DNA of 64,000 nt. It comes from Pilaira anomala. Its lineage: Eukaryota; Mucoromycota; Mucoromycetes; Mucorales; Mucoraceae. Of the stretch, positions 37,048 to 49,497 are shown piece after piece; the stretch's first letter is position 1; each line of letters opens with the position of its first letter. The position numbers and the translations under genes are program-made. The notes under the pieces were generated by a model. The model was not told the origin of the DNA and did no database searches. It saw only the letters and a list, made by a program, of their open reading frames with translations. The stretch spans positions 790,001 to 854,000 of the forward strand of contig JAIXMQ010000003.1 of NCBI GenBank assembly GCA_025716855.1, in the 5' to 3' direction.

Positions 37048-39078
37048 TGTTTTAATAAAGTTTAATGTAGTCTATTTTGAAAAAAAAAGGGTAAAATAAA
37101 GAAAAATAAAGAGAGAAAGGTAAAAATAAAAAATAAAAAAAAAGGATGTTATTTTTAACTGTAATATTGCCCCCCCTTCTTTTGGAATAGTCATTTACAT
37201 CATGTGACTAGGTAACATCTTTTGACAAGGTTCTCTCTTGTTTTAAAAAAGCATCAAGGCAATTATTCTTATATAAAAACAACAATGAAAAACTCATTTT
37301 GGGTTTTAATATCCCGATATTATATACTTGTATATATCTCTCAATTGACATTATATATGTATACATTCAGGAAGAGATAACTTTGTATATTATCTGTGTG
37401 TGACACTATAACACACACTCTCTCTATCTTACTGGAGTGTTTTATTTTCTATTGTCTGAAATAGTAAAACATGTATATAAATAAATTTAATTTTTGTGCT
37501 TAGCAACAGACGAATAATATAGAGACATTCATATGTTATTACGTATTTTTGTAGTGTCCCAAGATTCTACAAATGTCACTTATTCAAACTACTAATTGAA
37601 ACGTTTCTTTTTTCAATTATTACATCAATTGAAAGAATCTTGGCGCTCTTTTCTTTCTCATACTTCTTCATATGTTACAGACTGTATTTTTCTAGTAAGT
37701 AATGCTGGTAACCAATCAAAATTGATGTCACAAAGCTAAAAAAGATAGGTATCGTTGAGGTTAATCAACCTTTTTGTCTACTATTTGAAACAAATATTTT
37801 GATTGCTGCGAATTTATTCAGGGGTGGGTGGGGGGTTTTTTTTGTTTTCTTTCTTTTTTTTTCTGAGAGCATAATCAGTATAATAAAAACCATTTTATGT
37901 TACATTTTCATTTGGGGGAGTTTTTTTGTGTTTTATCATGCTTGGGAGTGAGTAACTGTTGTCAAGATCATTAGATGAACACTGTTTACATAGATACTTA
38001 TATCTTTTTAACAAAGAATTGTACATTAAAAATAGAGGGTTTTCATTTTCTTTCGTGTAGTCTATGTTTCACTAACTGTGAATATGTACAATATTAGTTC
38101 CACAGAACCATGTGCTTAATTTCTTTTCATGTGTCACACCGTCAAAAAAAAAAAAAAAATAAAAAAATGCTATTTGACTATGTGGGTCTGGACTATACTT
38201 AATAATTGCAATTGCTATGTTTGTGTGTCCTTAAAAGTTGGAGAATGTTATAGTTAAAAAAAAAAAAAAACTCCTACATCTTAAGCACTGTTCTCTCGGT
38301 TTATCCTTTTATATTATCGTTTTTTTTTTAATGAAACAAATTGTTTGACATTATAAATAATAGGGGTCCTACTACATTCTGTTTATTTCAGGTACCCTTA
38401 TTGGTTAAAATAGTAACAATAGAAAAAAAAAAAGTCAATTGTTCTCACTTTTTTTATATAGAATATCCTTGTTTTATTAGATTTACATGATTTAGATTAT
38501 ACTCTCTTTCTTTAAAGAAAGAAGAAAATTTAAAATTAAATAAGCATCTTAAACAAAAGTAGTTAAATGAACTTAAAATGCAATCTCTCCTTTGTTCGAA
38601 ATATATACAGAAAAAAAAAAAAATATTATAGCGAACAAATCAGGTAGAACCACACGTCAAGTACAACAACAAACAAGAGATTAAATCGGATTGACTTATA
38701 ATGGTGATGATGATGATGATGATGATACAGTCTTATGAACCTGCATAGTTAAATCAAGCCATAGCAGCATCATTATTAGCAGAAAAAAAAAAAAAAAAGG
38801 GGGAGCTATTTAAATTTTGTGTCCATAGTAACTAGGATCATAAAAAGAAAAAGAAGACGAATTGGCTCTAGATTTATAATATACTGCTAATAAATTAAAA
38901 GAATACACTTCTTCTTTAAAACTCTTCTCTCAAGAAAGGGTCATTTGAAACGCGTGGGAAAGATGGAATAAAATCTTTTACGAACAAGTATACGCTGGCT
39001 ATACGAGTAATTTATAAGTTCATTACAAATAAGGCAAGCCCTGTGACTTACCACTCAACCAGTTGACAACTTCCATTC

Positions 39079-39116
<38 letters not shown>

Positions 39117-39267
39117 CTTTTTAAAACATTCTCTCTCTCTCTCTCTCTCTCTCGTTTTTTTATTTACCATTTTTTTTTTCTATATAAAAACGACAGTGAA
39201 TAAAATATAATTATTAACATACAAAGAAAAAAAACGAAAAAAATACGAAAGAGAGATACAGAAAAAT
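37048..39267. other. 2.2-kb divergent intergenic region F-BAR/FNIP
   Basis: AT-rich, with a (GAT)n run at 38704-38727, a T run at 39081-39114 and a (CT)n run at 39131-39153 just upstream of FNIP. No ORF or RNA gene recognised. Confidence 0.6.
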
Positions 39268-42200
39268 ATGCTCCAACGACTCTTTCGTAACAAAACAGGC
39301 ACAAGCGACGCTGACGACAAACAGAGTCAATTACTATTAGAATCTCAATCGTAAATAAAAACCATAATTAATACATGTATAAAAAGGGGAGAGAGAGAGG
39401 AAATGAGGAAGGGGCGTGTTGTGCAAGTTTAATTCATATTATTTTTTTTTTTTAAAAAAAAAAAAAAAGAAAAAAAAAAAGATATTATTACAAACTATTT
39501 TTCTTGCTTTTTAAAATAAAACCTCTTCTTTTTATTTTTTTTATTTTTTAGATGGCATCCTACTCAAATACAACCAGAAGATTTACGAATATTGTTTTGT
39601 CAAGATGTTGGAGATTCCAATAAAACTATTTTATACGATTCGGATTATTTTTTAGAAAATTCAACTCGATCACCGCCTCCACCTGCCACTACACCTTTAG
39701 CTCGTTCTTGGAATGGTTCACAAATACATAGTTCAGGTAAAACAAATATGGAATTAGGCTCATTAAAGGATCAACGTCATGATTGGAGACCTTCTTATAT
39801 GAGAACTATGCCTTCATTAACAATTGATCCAAACCAACAATCGAATTATAGTAGACAAGTAAATAATAATAATAATAATAATTATGAATTATTATCAAAC
39901 TAACTTAAAATATTAGAACAACCGTAAATTAGATTTAACTGGTGAGATGATCTTTGGTACTGCACCACTTGCTTATAAAGGAATGAATACAAAAGTTCAT
40001 TATTATAAACGTGATAAAAATCCACAAATTATTATATCTAAATTATTTACATTAAATAATACACAACCACCACCACCATCATCAACACATCAACAACCAA
40101 TTGATATTACTAGACGTACTTCTTTTTCTTCTGTCAATAGTGATAGATCTACTACTTCATTTACAGCCAATTCATCTATTTGTGAAGATAATATATCTGA
40201 GCAATCAAGTGATGATGATCATCTTTCTGCTGCATCCATCTATCCTCCCGTTCTCGGTCTATATCAATCAACAAAACGTACTCGTAGATTTAGTCAAACT
40301 AATATGGAAAACGGTACATTTAGTCCTACCCCATTACCCACTACTAGAATATCTCCTTTAGAAAACGTAGGTAATAAGATAACTATTGTATATACACATA
40401 TATAAAGATGAACTCAAAATGATAATATCCTCGTTTTTATATAGCCTGTACGACAACATACTTCACGATCCGTCAAATTTGCAGTGGCAATTATCATTAC
40501 ATTACAAGATAAAAACGAAACGTTATATGATTTTATATTCTCACATTTCGCTTTAATCGAAAATAGATTACATCAATTACAAGCGGTTGCATTCAAACAA
40601 TTATATCAATACTTTAAAAATCATCCGCCGCATACTTATTTACAACCTAGAAAGAGAGCGAGTTCGATCTTTTTGAACCCAAATACCTTTCAAAAAGATT
40701 TGATCTTGATTGATGCAGCAAATCAATTTAAAACTTGCTTTTTTAATCTTTATCATACACCTCGAATACAAGTAAAATGTTATATATATATATATAACTC
40801 AAGTGACCTTAATTAAAATCTTTTTTTTTTTCTTTTCTTTCTTAGGAGCCCTTATGGTTAAATATGTCGACATACCCTCAAAAAAAATCTGAATATGAAG
40901 CAAGTTTAATAAAGGAATTCATGCATTTAATACAACAATACGATACAAAGTCTTATAATTACTTTATATCTACTTTACTGACTGGTGTATTAATGCATCA
41001 TCTATCTTGGGTTAATACTGTGGCGCCTCCTGAAGCTGATGTAGTAAGTTTTTTTATTTTTTATTGTTATCATTTGTTACCACCATCTGATCCGTCTTCT
41101 TTCTTTTTTTAGCATATCGGATGTCACCATGGAAACTATGACCCTCTCTGGGCTCAACTAAGGTATATATTTATAACATGTATTACATACATAAAAACAA
41201 AGAAAAAAAAAATATTTACAGCATTTTTTTTTTTAAAAAAAAAAGTGATCTGTATGGATTTATCGGTACACCTTCTCGGATTACACGAACCATAGTTGTA
41301 GGCTTAAGACCAAGTCTTGTTCGAAGAATCCTATATATCCTCACGTACTTTATTCGGTGTAACGAAGTATTTGAAAACACCGAGAGTCGAACAAAGAACT
41401 TGACGAGTTCAAATTCGAGTGATTCGATATTTAGTAACGAACTGGATGATAACAATAGTGAACATAAATTTGAAGATAAGATTGTACGCCATTTAACAGG
41501 CGATGTAGAATCTATTGCGATACCCAACACGAATCAAAGTCATGCTATCTATACTCCATCTTCCATGGAATCTACCAATTCACTCAAGAGTTCTTCAAAG
41601 TGGTATAACAGTGATACAGAAGAAAGGCCTTGGTCTCCAGATCCGTTTGTGGTGGTTTCAAATTCTTCTTCTTCTTCTTTAGAATTACCTTCATTGACTT
41701 TATCTCCTTCTGGAAGCTGTCATGTAGCTATGCCAAAGTAAATCTCTCATCATCATCATCTTTTTCTTTTTTTTTTTTTTAATTGAAGCCTTTTTTTATC
41801 CTAACTGCTTTTTTTTTTTTAAAAAAAAATCTTTTGATTTAGATCGACAGTGACTCACATGGAACCTGATATCACTCAAGAATCAAATGATGCTTCGAGT
41901 AAGACAAAAATCGACCATTTATTCGCGAAATCATATGGTCGTTCATTGATGGTGTCTTATTGTGACACCTATAAATCTGATTTTGTATTGATGGGAATCC
42001 CTACTTTACCTTCGACTGCTACTCTAGACGCTGATTTAAAAAGTACGCTTGAACAATTTACACTTTCTGATTCTGTTTCTGAAGCTTCATGTCTTGTTAT
42101 TGATACGAATAATTTGTAAAGTATTTTACAGAAAAAAAAAAAGAAAAAAAAAAAGACTAATTTCTATATGTATAATTATCTATAGTAAATGTCGTGTATT

Positions 42201-42649
42201 GAATCATAAATTATCAGATCCAGTAGTTGATCCAGTATCAAAGAAATCAAATCAAGGTAATTGGCAAGTGATAGCTATGTCTAATTTAGTACATACGATG
42301 TTGAACGATATGAAGCAAACGTTTGAAGAAAACAATCAAGATTTATCTTGTGCGGAACAAGTAAGAAAGTTAAAAAAAATCAATACGATATAAAAATTTT
42401 TTTTTACTGACTTTTTTTTGTTATTAGCTAATTAATTTAATGGAAGATAGTTTACAATTGATTTATTTACATAGTACAATACTTCAAGATATTGTACAAG
42501 AATCAATACAAGATGGAAAAGATCCCCTTCGTGATCCACAGGCTTTAGCATCCACTTTAGATTTGAACCAGAATGATATACCTTTATTACTCAATGTGTG
42601 TAGTACTTATGATACAAAAATATGGAATTTGCAAAAAAATACTTATTAG
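39268..42649 (+). CDS. FNIP: Folliculin-interacting protein (FNIP/Lst4) homologue
   Basis: Ten exons: 39268..39350, 39552..39858, 39917..40366, 40445..40771, 40846..41043, 41113..41162, 41246..41737, 41843..42115, 42186..42360 and 42428..42649, giving 858 aa. FNIP/Lst4 pairs with folliculin (Lst7) as a GAP for Rag GTPases and controls TORC1 at the lysosome or vacuole. N-terminal part: [18 protein letters not shown] and [18 protein letters not shown]/longin-like. Middle: [45 protein letters not shown]-terminal: [27 protein letters not shown], the FNIP C-terminal domain, then Asn/Asp-rich VLN and a last helix. Long Ser/Thr-rich inserts (about 150-240 and 450-540) look disordered and open to kinases. 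At exon 3 the donor GTAGGT is taken because phase 0 is needed for PVRQHTSRS. Confidence 0.87.
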
Positions 42650-45211
42650 TAACACTCATGGAAATAAAAAAATAAACTTTTTTTTTTTTTTTTATATATA
42701 TAACATTTGTTTGTCTTTTTCAACTTTCTTCTACATTATTATTATGTCTAGAAATTGTTTGCAGAGAAAAATAAAAAAAAAAAAAAAAAAAAAAAAGTTA
42801 CATACCACGTATCTTGAGGATGCGTAAAATATTTTATTTTTATTTTTAAATCACGGTTTTTACGCTCAATAATGCTGGAATCCTTGACTCTTATCAATAA
42901 GGACTCTTCATCCAAAAGAGGTGCTCTTTTAAACTTACTTTGGAAGATAGTCCAGAATTGTTCAATCGGATTGAGCTCTGTGGAGTATCATGGTATGTAA
43001 AATAGAAAGGCCATCATAGTTTACGAGGTAAACAAGCAGTTATTAAAAGGGAAAATCCTGGTATTGATATAAAGCTCATAATTATAGATTGAACTGATGA
43101 CATAAAGAATACTATAGTGCATGCATCATCCTAAAAGCATGACAATAGTTTACTCCAGACTAGTGTGAATTAACTACAGTAGCACGTCCCCGAGCAGATA
43201 GAAGAGATCTTTGTTAGCCCTATTTTTATATTTTAACAAGAAGAGTAGCAAGAGACCTATTTCCTTGAGGAAACCCCTGTATTACCAACTAAAAACAAAT
43301 CTAGTAGCATACATAAAAGGCTTTATTCTGTTTTTTAATGCAAAAGTATAATAAACTAGAAAACATAATGTCTTAAAAGACATTCTTAATCAGTTGAATG
43401 GTAACGGTAATAGATCCCTATCAAAAAGCCGAGCTGTAGACGTAGTATTACACTATCACAGTGCTTTCCTCACTTGTTGACATTTTCATCAGAGTTGATA
43501 TGTACGATACCTCTCATTCTGTCAGCCTGAATCTTCTTTTTGGGCGATCAAGCGCCTAAAATTACTTCTCTATCATGTCCATCATCCCCCTGTCAGCTTT
43601 AAAAATAGTAATTGGCTCTACAGCACGACAAACCTATCACGTCTCTCCCTCTCGACTTTATACCATACTTCTCGATTAACAGACTCATCCCCCTTTTTTT
43701 TATTTAATTTTCCATTCTCATCAGTTTCTATTGGCTGCATCGCGCATAAAGAAAATATTTTAATTCATTGAAGCAAACGATATGGTTAAATTTACCGGAC
43801 TAGAAAAAAAGAAAATCCCCTATACATAAAAATTTTTGAAGGAGCTTATATAATAGTAAAGTATTGGTTATGAAATCAGATACAATTCACTACTCGAACA
43901 ACTTGGTAGTGTCTGGCTTCTTGGATTAAATACTGCTCGCAACATGAGCGCAAGAGATTTTATCTGATTGAGTAGATAATATATTAGTTCTCATAACCAG
44001 CAGTGCATAAATGTTAATGTTGTCTTTTTAACAAGTCTTCAACTTATTGCCACGCGCAAAAAAATAACTTTTTGAACGCGTAACTAAGAATAAATTTGGA
44101 TACTTATTATATCTCGACTCAGGGTGTGTATAAGTACATTGTAGAATTTTACTTTTTAGCTTTCTGATCATATTCGATTTAAGTGATTTTTTTCTGTGTA
44201 TAATTCATATTATGTTTTATCAGAATATATGCACTAAGGTTAATTCATATGATGAATGAGCCTAACTTTTTTTTAATAAGGGTATATTTTTAATGAGATC
44301 GAGAAAAGGCTAAGTATACATATATATCTTTTTGATTTTTGATATATATATCCTTTGAAACAACACGATAAGAATGATTTTATATATCACTAAAAGGTAA
44401 GCAGTTATTTTGATGATTATAAGTAAAAAAAAAAAAAAAAACTATTCCTCTCTTGTTTTGCTAAAATGGACCTGCCACCAAAGTGAGTATTTCTGATCTC
44501 GAAAAAATTGTAAACGACTGGAAGATCTGCAAACTTCACGAAAAAAAAAAAAGAGAAATTAAAAAGTAATGCATTCATGAAAAGGCTTCTCTTGTGTACT
44601 TGTTGTTGAGTGTTATTCGAGTGTTGATTTGTTTCTAAAAAAAGAATAAAACAGCCTTTTTTCCCAATTTTTAAACTAATTTAACATGTTTACTTTGTTT
44701 AGTTCAAAGACGCTATTCTAAAAAAAATATCTTTTGTTGGTGTTTCATATATCTTTTTTTGGAAAGTAACTACACGATGTCCTTTACTATTAAGCTTCAA
44801 AGGAAATATCTCTCTGTTAAAGTAAAAAAAAAAAAAAAAAAAAAAGATGTAAAACCAAAAGCCCTCTTTTCATGCGCATTGTACTCAATTAAACTTTTGT
44901 ATGTACATTTTGATATGGAGAAATGAAACGTTTTTTTTTACTTTACGAAGTCGTCTCACTATGATTCCATACATGTTTAAATGACAATCCAATTACGTGC
45001 TTTAAATAAAAAGCATACTAGCCTCATTGTTTAAACAATTCAATTATTATGCTAAAATACGCATTTTTGTACCATTGTAATGTCGTCAGGTTACACGAGA
45101 AATAAAATTAAAATCTGCGGGCAATACGTCATAAAATTTTTACTATTTGCATTAAATCAACTTTATATTTTAATTGGGAAGGTCTGATTTTAGAATGTCA
45201 GAATGACGATA

Positions 45212-45246
<35 letters not shown>

Positions 45247-45329
45247 GTTATATAAATACCAAAGAGAAATTGAACTGTTTAGAAGAATCAATTAATATAT
45301 TTAATAATAATAAAAAAAACCTTACTATA
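42650..45329. other. 2.7-kb region with decayed transposon remnant
   Basis: Between FNIP and the Asn-rich gene. The left kilobase holds a degenerate transposase (listed separately); the rest is AT-rich without a recognised gene. It ends with a T run at 45213-45243 just before the next gene. Confidence 0.55.
42795..43200 (-). pseudogene. Degenerate Tc1/mariner-IS630-like DDE transposase remnant
   Basis: On the minus strand, positions 42987-42952 read YSTELNPIEQFW, the conserved block around the third acidic residue of Tc1/IS630-type DDE transposases (usually PYSPELNPIEQFW). The frame stays open for about 60 codons after it (IFQSKFKRAPLLDEESLL). Directly before it is an in-frame TGA. Further upstream, at 43198-43163, SARGRATVVNSH resembles the SPRG..AVV block of the same superfamily. 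It is separated by stops and a frame change. The element is dead. Terminal inverted repeats were not found by eye. Confidence 0.72.
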
Positions 45330-46505
45330 ATGAACAACCAACACATGAACATCCAACAATCTGATAACATGAACAACCAACAAACTGATTTGAATAACCC
45401 ATTTATTGGTGATGCAGACAATCGTCGCACTGATATGAACAGTAATGATATGCATCATCAAGGTTTAAATATGGATGGTGGTAAAGATACTATGATGAGA
45501 TCTCAAAATGCCGGTGTAGGCGCTCCACACACTCTTATGGACAATCATCCTATTGATATGAGTGGACAAAACAAGGGCGCACGCATGACTAACCAACCTA
45601 TTGGTACTGGCCAACAATCAGCTGGTATGTTCAATCAACCCACTGGAATGCACGAACACCGCAATCACCACGATATCTTGAACACTGATCGTTCAAACCC
45701 TACTCAAAACACCAACCTTAATAATAACTCGAATGATAATATGATGCACAACAACAATAATCTTAATAAATCAAACGATATTTTGACTACACAAGCATCT
45801 GGTCATAACAACCATCACGATCTTATGAACACTCATCATCTTGACTCTAATAAATATCAAACTACTATGGAAGATACTCACCCTGAAAAGTATCATGATG
45901 CTTTAAATACTCAACCCAACAGCAACCGTCACGATCTTATGAATACTCATCATACCACTAAGATGACTACAGGTGATGGAGAATTAAACCGATCTACTGA
46001 TTTGGGACATAACCATCAAACAGGCACCAACCGTGGTACGGATACCACCAATATGAACAACCAACATAATATGGGAGAAGTCAAGACTGGTGATCACCCT
46101 ACTACAGTCGAAGATATTCACCGCTCCTCTGGTAATAACTTGACTCAAACCAGTAACCCCACTCAAGGCTTACGTAACAACAACACCAACCTTACACACA
46201 AGAACAATTTGGAAGATAGTAAGGGCAGCGTATCAGCCATCTCTTCTACTCCCTCTGAATATGGATCTTCTGATGATAATAACAGTCGTACTTCTCATAA
46301 TAACCGTGCACCTCTTACAGCCGACAAGAACGCTTTTGTTGAACCTAAGGATACCAAGAAGCACTGGCAAACTAAGATGTCTCCTTCTGAAAGAGCTAAG
46401 GAATTAGTAAAGGAGATGGATGATAAGATCAAGCATCGTGGAACCACTGATGAAAAAGAAAAGTCTCTTAAGATTGGTGAAAGCAAGGAAATCAAACTTG
46501 ATTAA
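45330..46505 (+). CDS. Asn/His/Met-rich low-complexity repeat protein
   Basis: One open exon of 391 aa from the first ATG (MNNQHMNIQQSDNMNNQQ). The frame extends 60 bases further upstream but only to a TTG. No domain is recognised. The middle carries imperfect repeats of a (H/R/Y)HD(L/I/A)(M/L)NT core: NHHDILNTD, NHHDLMNTHH, KYHDALNTQ and NRHDLMNTHH. Many Asn, Asp, Thr and Met surround them. The last 50 residues are highly charged (KKHWQTKMSPSERAKELVKEMDDKIKHRG) and could form a helix. Codon use is even, with C-ending codons, as in an expressed gene. It may be a hydrophilin-like or stress-related disordered protein, but that is a guess. A long T run lies just upstream. Confidence 0.65.
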   Translation: MNNQHMNIQQSDNMNNQQTDLNNPFIGDADNRRTDMNSNDMHHQGLNMDGGKDTMMRSQNAGVGAPHTLMDNHPIDMSGQNKGARMTNQPIGTGQQSAGMFNQPTGMHEHRNHHDILNTDRSNPTQNTNLNNNSNDNMMHNNNNLNKSNDILTTQASGHNNHHDLMNTHHLDSNKYQTTMEDTHPEKYHDALNTQPNSNRHDLMNTHHTTKMTTGDGELNRSTDLGHNHQTGTNRGTDTTNMNNQHNMGEVKTGDHPTTVEDIHRSSGNNLTQTSNPTQGLRNNNTNLTHKNNLEDSKGSVSAISSTPSEYGSSDDNNSRTSHNNRAPLTADKNAFVEPKDTKKHWQTKMSPSERAKELVKEMDDKIKHRGTTDEKEKSLKIGESKEIKLD

Positions 46506-47535
46506 ATTATAAATACTTCTTCCTTCTTAAATATGTATAATACTATTGTTAAATAAATCAAACCATTATTTTTTTTTTTATGTAATTGATAACCATTACT
46601 CATAGCATTTTCATAAGTGAGGTATACTTCGAACTAAACAGTCGTAATATCTTTATGTTGTTGTTTTGTTATTTATAAATCCGTGTAGCGTTGATTTCAG
46701 TTTGTACTCAGAGCAGTACTTTGTCAATGCTACGAAAAACACTGTTTTCAAATGCCTGTATTTAAAACAAACTATGCTTGCCTTTTGACAAATCAGCCAT
46801 TATTAGTAAATACAAAACAACGAGCTTTGATATGACTTACCACTGACATGTTTTATGTAGGTTTCAAAGTTATTTATTTCTTGAAACAAGCTCTTGTCTT
46901 AATAGAGACGTATACAATTAAAGAAAAAATTAAGAGGGTATCGGTGAAAAGAAAAAGAAAGAAAAAGAAAGAAAAAAGAGTGATTTATAATGAAACTAAA
47001 AAAAAAAACCTGTTTGAGTGGCGTGTGAAAAAAATATGGTGCGCAAAAAGAAATGTGTTGCGCGAATATGGTACGCGTATCTTTCCCCCCTCCCCCCCCC
47101 TTTTTTTTTACACAATAATGTTGTTTTGTTATACAAACCGTTTTATGTTTATGTGGAAGTCCCAAGTGTAAAATAAAAATATTTGTTTTTGTTTAATTGA
47201 CCAGATTGTACATACATACATCATTATTGTGATGTTTTCGAAATAAAATGGATTATCCAAATTATCATTTTAATAACAGATATCGTTATTATCTGTGAGA
47301 TATTTTTTTTTAGCTATATGTTTATGCTTAGGAAAGAGAGATTTTAAAAAAGTGTTCAATTGAGGGTAAACGTACTGTATTGTAAGAGTAAAATGAGAGA
47401 AAGTTGCTCGAGTGATACAACTCTTACAAATACGTTACACAATTAAATTTGAATAGGAAATGCTTATTTCCAACGTAAAATTAAAAAAAGTGTGTGAGAA
47501 CGGTGTTTAGGAGAATTTAATTTTTTTTTATTTAT
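46506..47535. other. 1.0-kb convergent intergenic region
   Basis: 3' regions of the Asn-rich gene and the PEBP gene. Opposite frames around 46850-47170 are open but low-complexity, and I read them as chance. Confidence 0.6.
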
Positions 47536-48300
47536 TCAAGTAGGACAACAAAAGAAATTGGCAGTAACTAACTCAAGATGATTATCAGTTTCAAATTGAC
47601 GAAGTTTGAAGAGACGACGTTGTTCCTTTTGTTCATGTTCCATTGGTTCAAACTGTTGTTTACCCTTGGTTTGCTTATAGAGTAAGAATACGTAACGATG
47701 CGTACCTGTATCTTTACCAGGACCAGGACCAATATAAGGAGTATGTTGATTTTCTGGGCTTTTTACTGTCTTTAAATCAGAACCTGTTTTTTTAAGAAAA
47801 AAAAAAAGTCAGTATACAACATGATATGCATTCATATATATATATATATATATAGTATACCCAAAATGTTGACTACAACCCAGTGACGCCAAGGACCAAA
47901 CTTCTTGTCTTGTTCAGAGGGAGCATCAGGATCAGTCTTCGTGATACGACCGAGAATTATTAATATTTACGTCATGTATGCAGCAGCTGTAAACTTACCA
48001 TGATTAAAGTATAGTACGCGTCTTGTTCAGGAGCAACGAAAAAGATTTCGGGCTGTTCATTGGTTTGTTGAGGATTCAACAAGTTACCAAGAGCTACATC
48101 ATTTTGACCATAATCAACTTTTAATAAAGTAGTGGGAGTAATAGGATGATCCAAGACTAAGTTGTAGTATAGAGATATAAAAAGAATTCAATGCGTTGTT
48201 GCAGGATTACATTTAATTACTATGGTTACTTACCATCAGGAACAATACCATGTTTTTCCAAACTAGTGTTCATGTTCATATTTGCTGTAATAAATGCCAT
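47536..48300 (-). CDS. Phosphatidylethanolamine-binding protein (PEBP) family
   Basis: Four exons: 48300..48234, 48156..47999, 47936..47861 and 47783..47536, giving 182 aa, normal for PEBP. The two signature regions are present: TDPDAPSEQDKKFGPWRHWVVVNILG (last codon split) and YIGPGPGKDTGTHRYVFLLY. PEBPs bind anionic ligands or phospholipid head groups. Yeast Tfs1 inhibits carboxypeptidase Y and the Ras-GAP Ira2. The N-terminus lacks a signal peptide, so it is cytosolic. In the third exon the acceptor is CACGAAG, without a polypyrimidine tract, but it is the only one that restores LIMTDPDAP. Two cysteines close the protein (FFCCPT). Confidence 0.9.
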
Positions 48301-48565
48301 TTTTTTTTTAAAAAAAAATAATTTGTATGAGAGTAGAGAGAAAAAAAAAGAAAAGAAGAAAGAAGAAGCCTGTGTACGTGCATTTTGTACCCAAATAAAA
48401 AAAAAAGGTACAGCAAACGTCACACACACAAACTCGGAGAGGACTACTTTTTTTTTTCTTTTTTTCAGGAGTTAGAGAAAAAATGAATCACAGGTTATTC
48501 TCTTTCTCTCTCTCTTTTTTTTTTTCGCTTTATTTTAATTTTTAATTTTTTTTTTTTTTTACATA

Positions 48566-49497
48566 ATGGTATCTCAACCACAATCGATGACTACACAAAT
48601 ACCCTCAGTTAAATTAGTTTTATTAGGTAATGATTGGATTTGAAATTGAGCTGAAGGTGAACAACACCCAACTAAAAAAAAGTAAGCTATGTCTCTCTCC
48701 CTTTTTATACATAAAAAATAGGTGAATCCTCGGTTGGCAAATCAAGTATTGTTGCAAAATATGCAACCAACTCATTTTCTGAAGGAAAAGAAGCAACAAT
48801 TGGAGGCAAGCGACAATAATAATAATAATAAAACTAATAAAAAGTGCCAAGAAGAGAGAGGCTGAACTTTTTTTTTTATAAAAATAGCTGCATTTTTAGC
48901 AAGAGTGTGTACAACATCAAAACGAAGCATAAAATTTGAAATATGGGATACAGCAGGTCAAGAAAGATTTCATTCACTTGCACCCATGTATTATAGAAAT
49001 GCTTTAGCAGCGATGGTAGTATTCGATGTTACAAAATATGTAAGAAAAATATATATTTCTCTTGTACACACACACAAATAAATGACAACATTGACAACTT
49101 GGTTTTTTTTTTAAAAGTCTACATTTGAAAGAGCACAAGAGTGGGTGAGCGAATTACAGCGACAAGCGAATCCGAAATTATTAATTATACTTGTTGGAAA
49201 CAAGACAGATATAGAAGAAAGAAGTGTAGATTATCAAGAAGCTAAAAGTTATGCTGCGGATACTAGTCTACTATATGTTGAAACAAGTGCAAGATTAGGA
49301 ACCAACATAAGTCAGGTGTTTACTGAAATAGGTAAGTTTACTATATATATATAGTATAAACAGCCTATATTTAATAACTCTCCCTTCTTTTTTTTAAAGC
49401 CGAACATGTTGTCTTGGATCAGCCACGTCATTCAAATGTAAATGTGAAGCTTGATGGAAAAAATCATGCAAAAAAATCCAGTTGTGCCTGTACCTAA
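48566..49497 (+). CDS. RAB5: Rab5-family small GTPase (Vps21/Ypt5)
   Basis: Five exons: 48566..48626, 48722..48805, 48888..49039, 49118..49331 and 49400..49497, giving 202 aa. It directs early endosome fusion. P-loop GESSVGKSS is rebuilt across intron 1. ATIGAAFL, the Rab5 switch-I signature, is rebuilt across intron 2. Then come [20 protein letters not shown] (switch II), VGNKTD and ETSAR. Intron 2 opens with GGAG|GCAAGC, a GC-AG intron; no GT in range works, because reading through meets a TAA. The C-terminus is KKSSCACT: two cysteines in CxC spacing with one residue after, a less usual prenylation end for Rab5. Confidence 0.94.
48806..48887 (+). other. GC-AG intron in Rab5 gene
   Basis: The donor AG|GCAAGC fits the GC-AG consensus and the acceptor is AAATAG. 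Splicing here gives ATIGAAFL; reading on gives a stop after GKRQ. Confidence 0.85.

Noticed and set aside
45270..45329. Extension of the Asn-rich protein to an upstream start
   Set aside because: The upstream start is TTG; the first ATG is at 45330.
46848..47171. Plus and minus open frames between the Asn-rich and PEBP genes
   Set aside because: Both are lysine or phenylalanine runs from A/T-rich simple sequence, without a domain.
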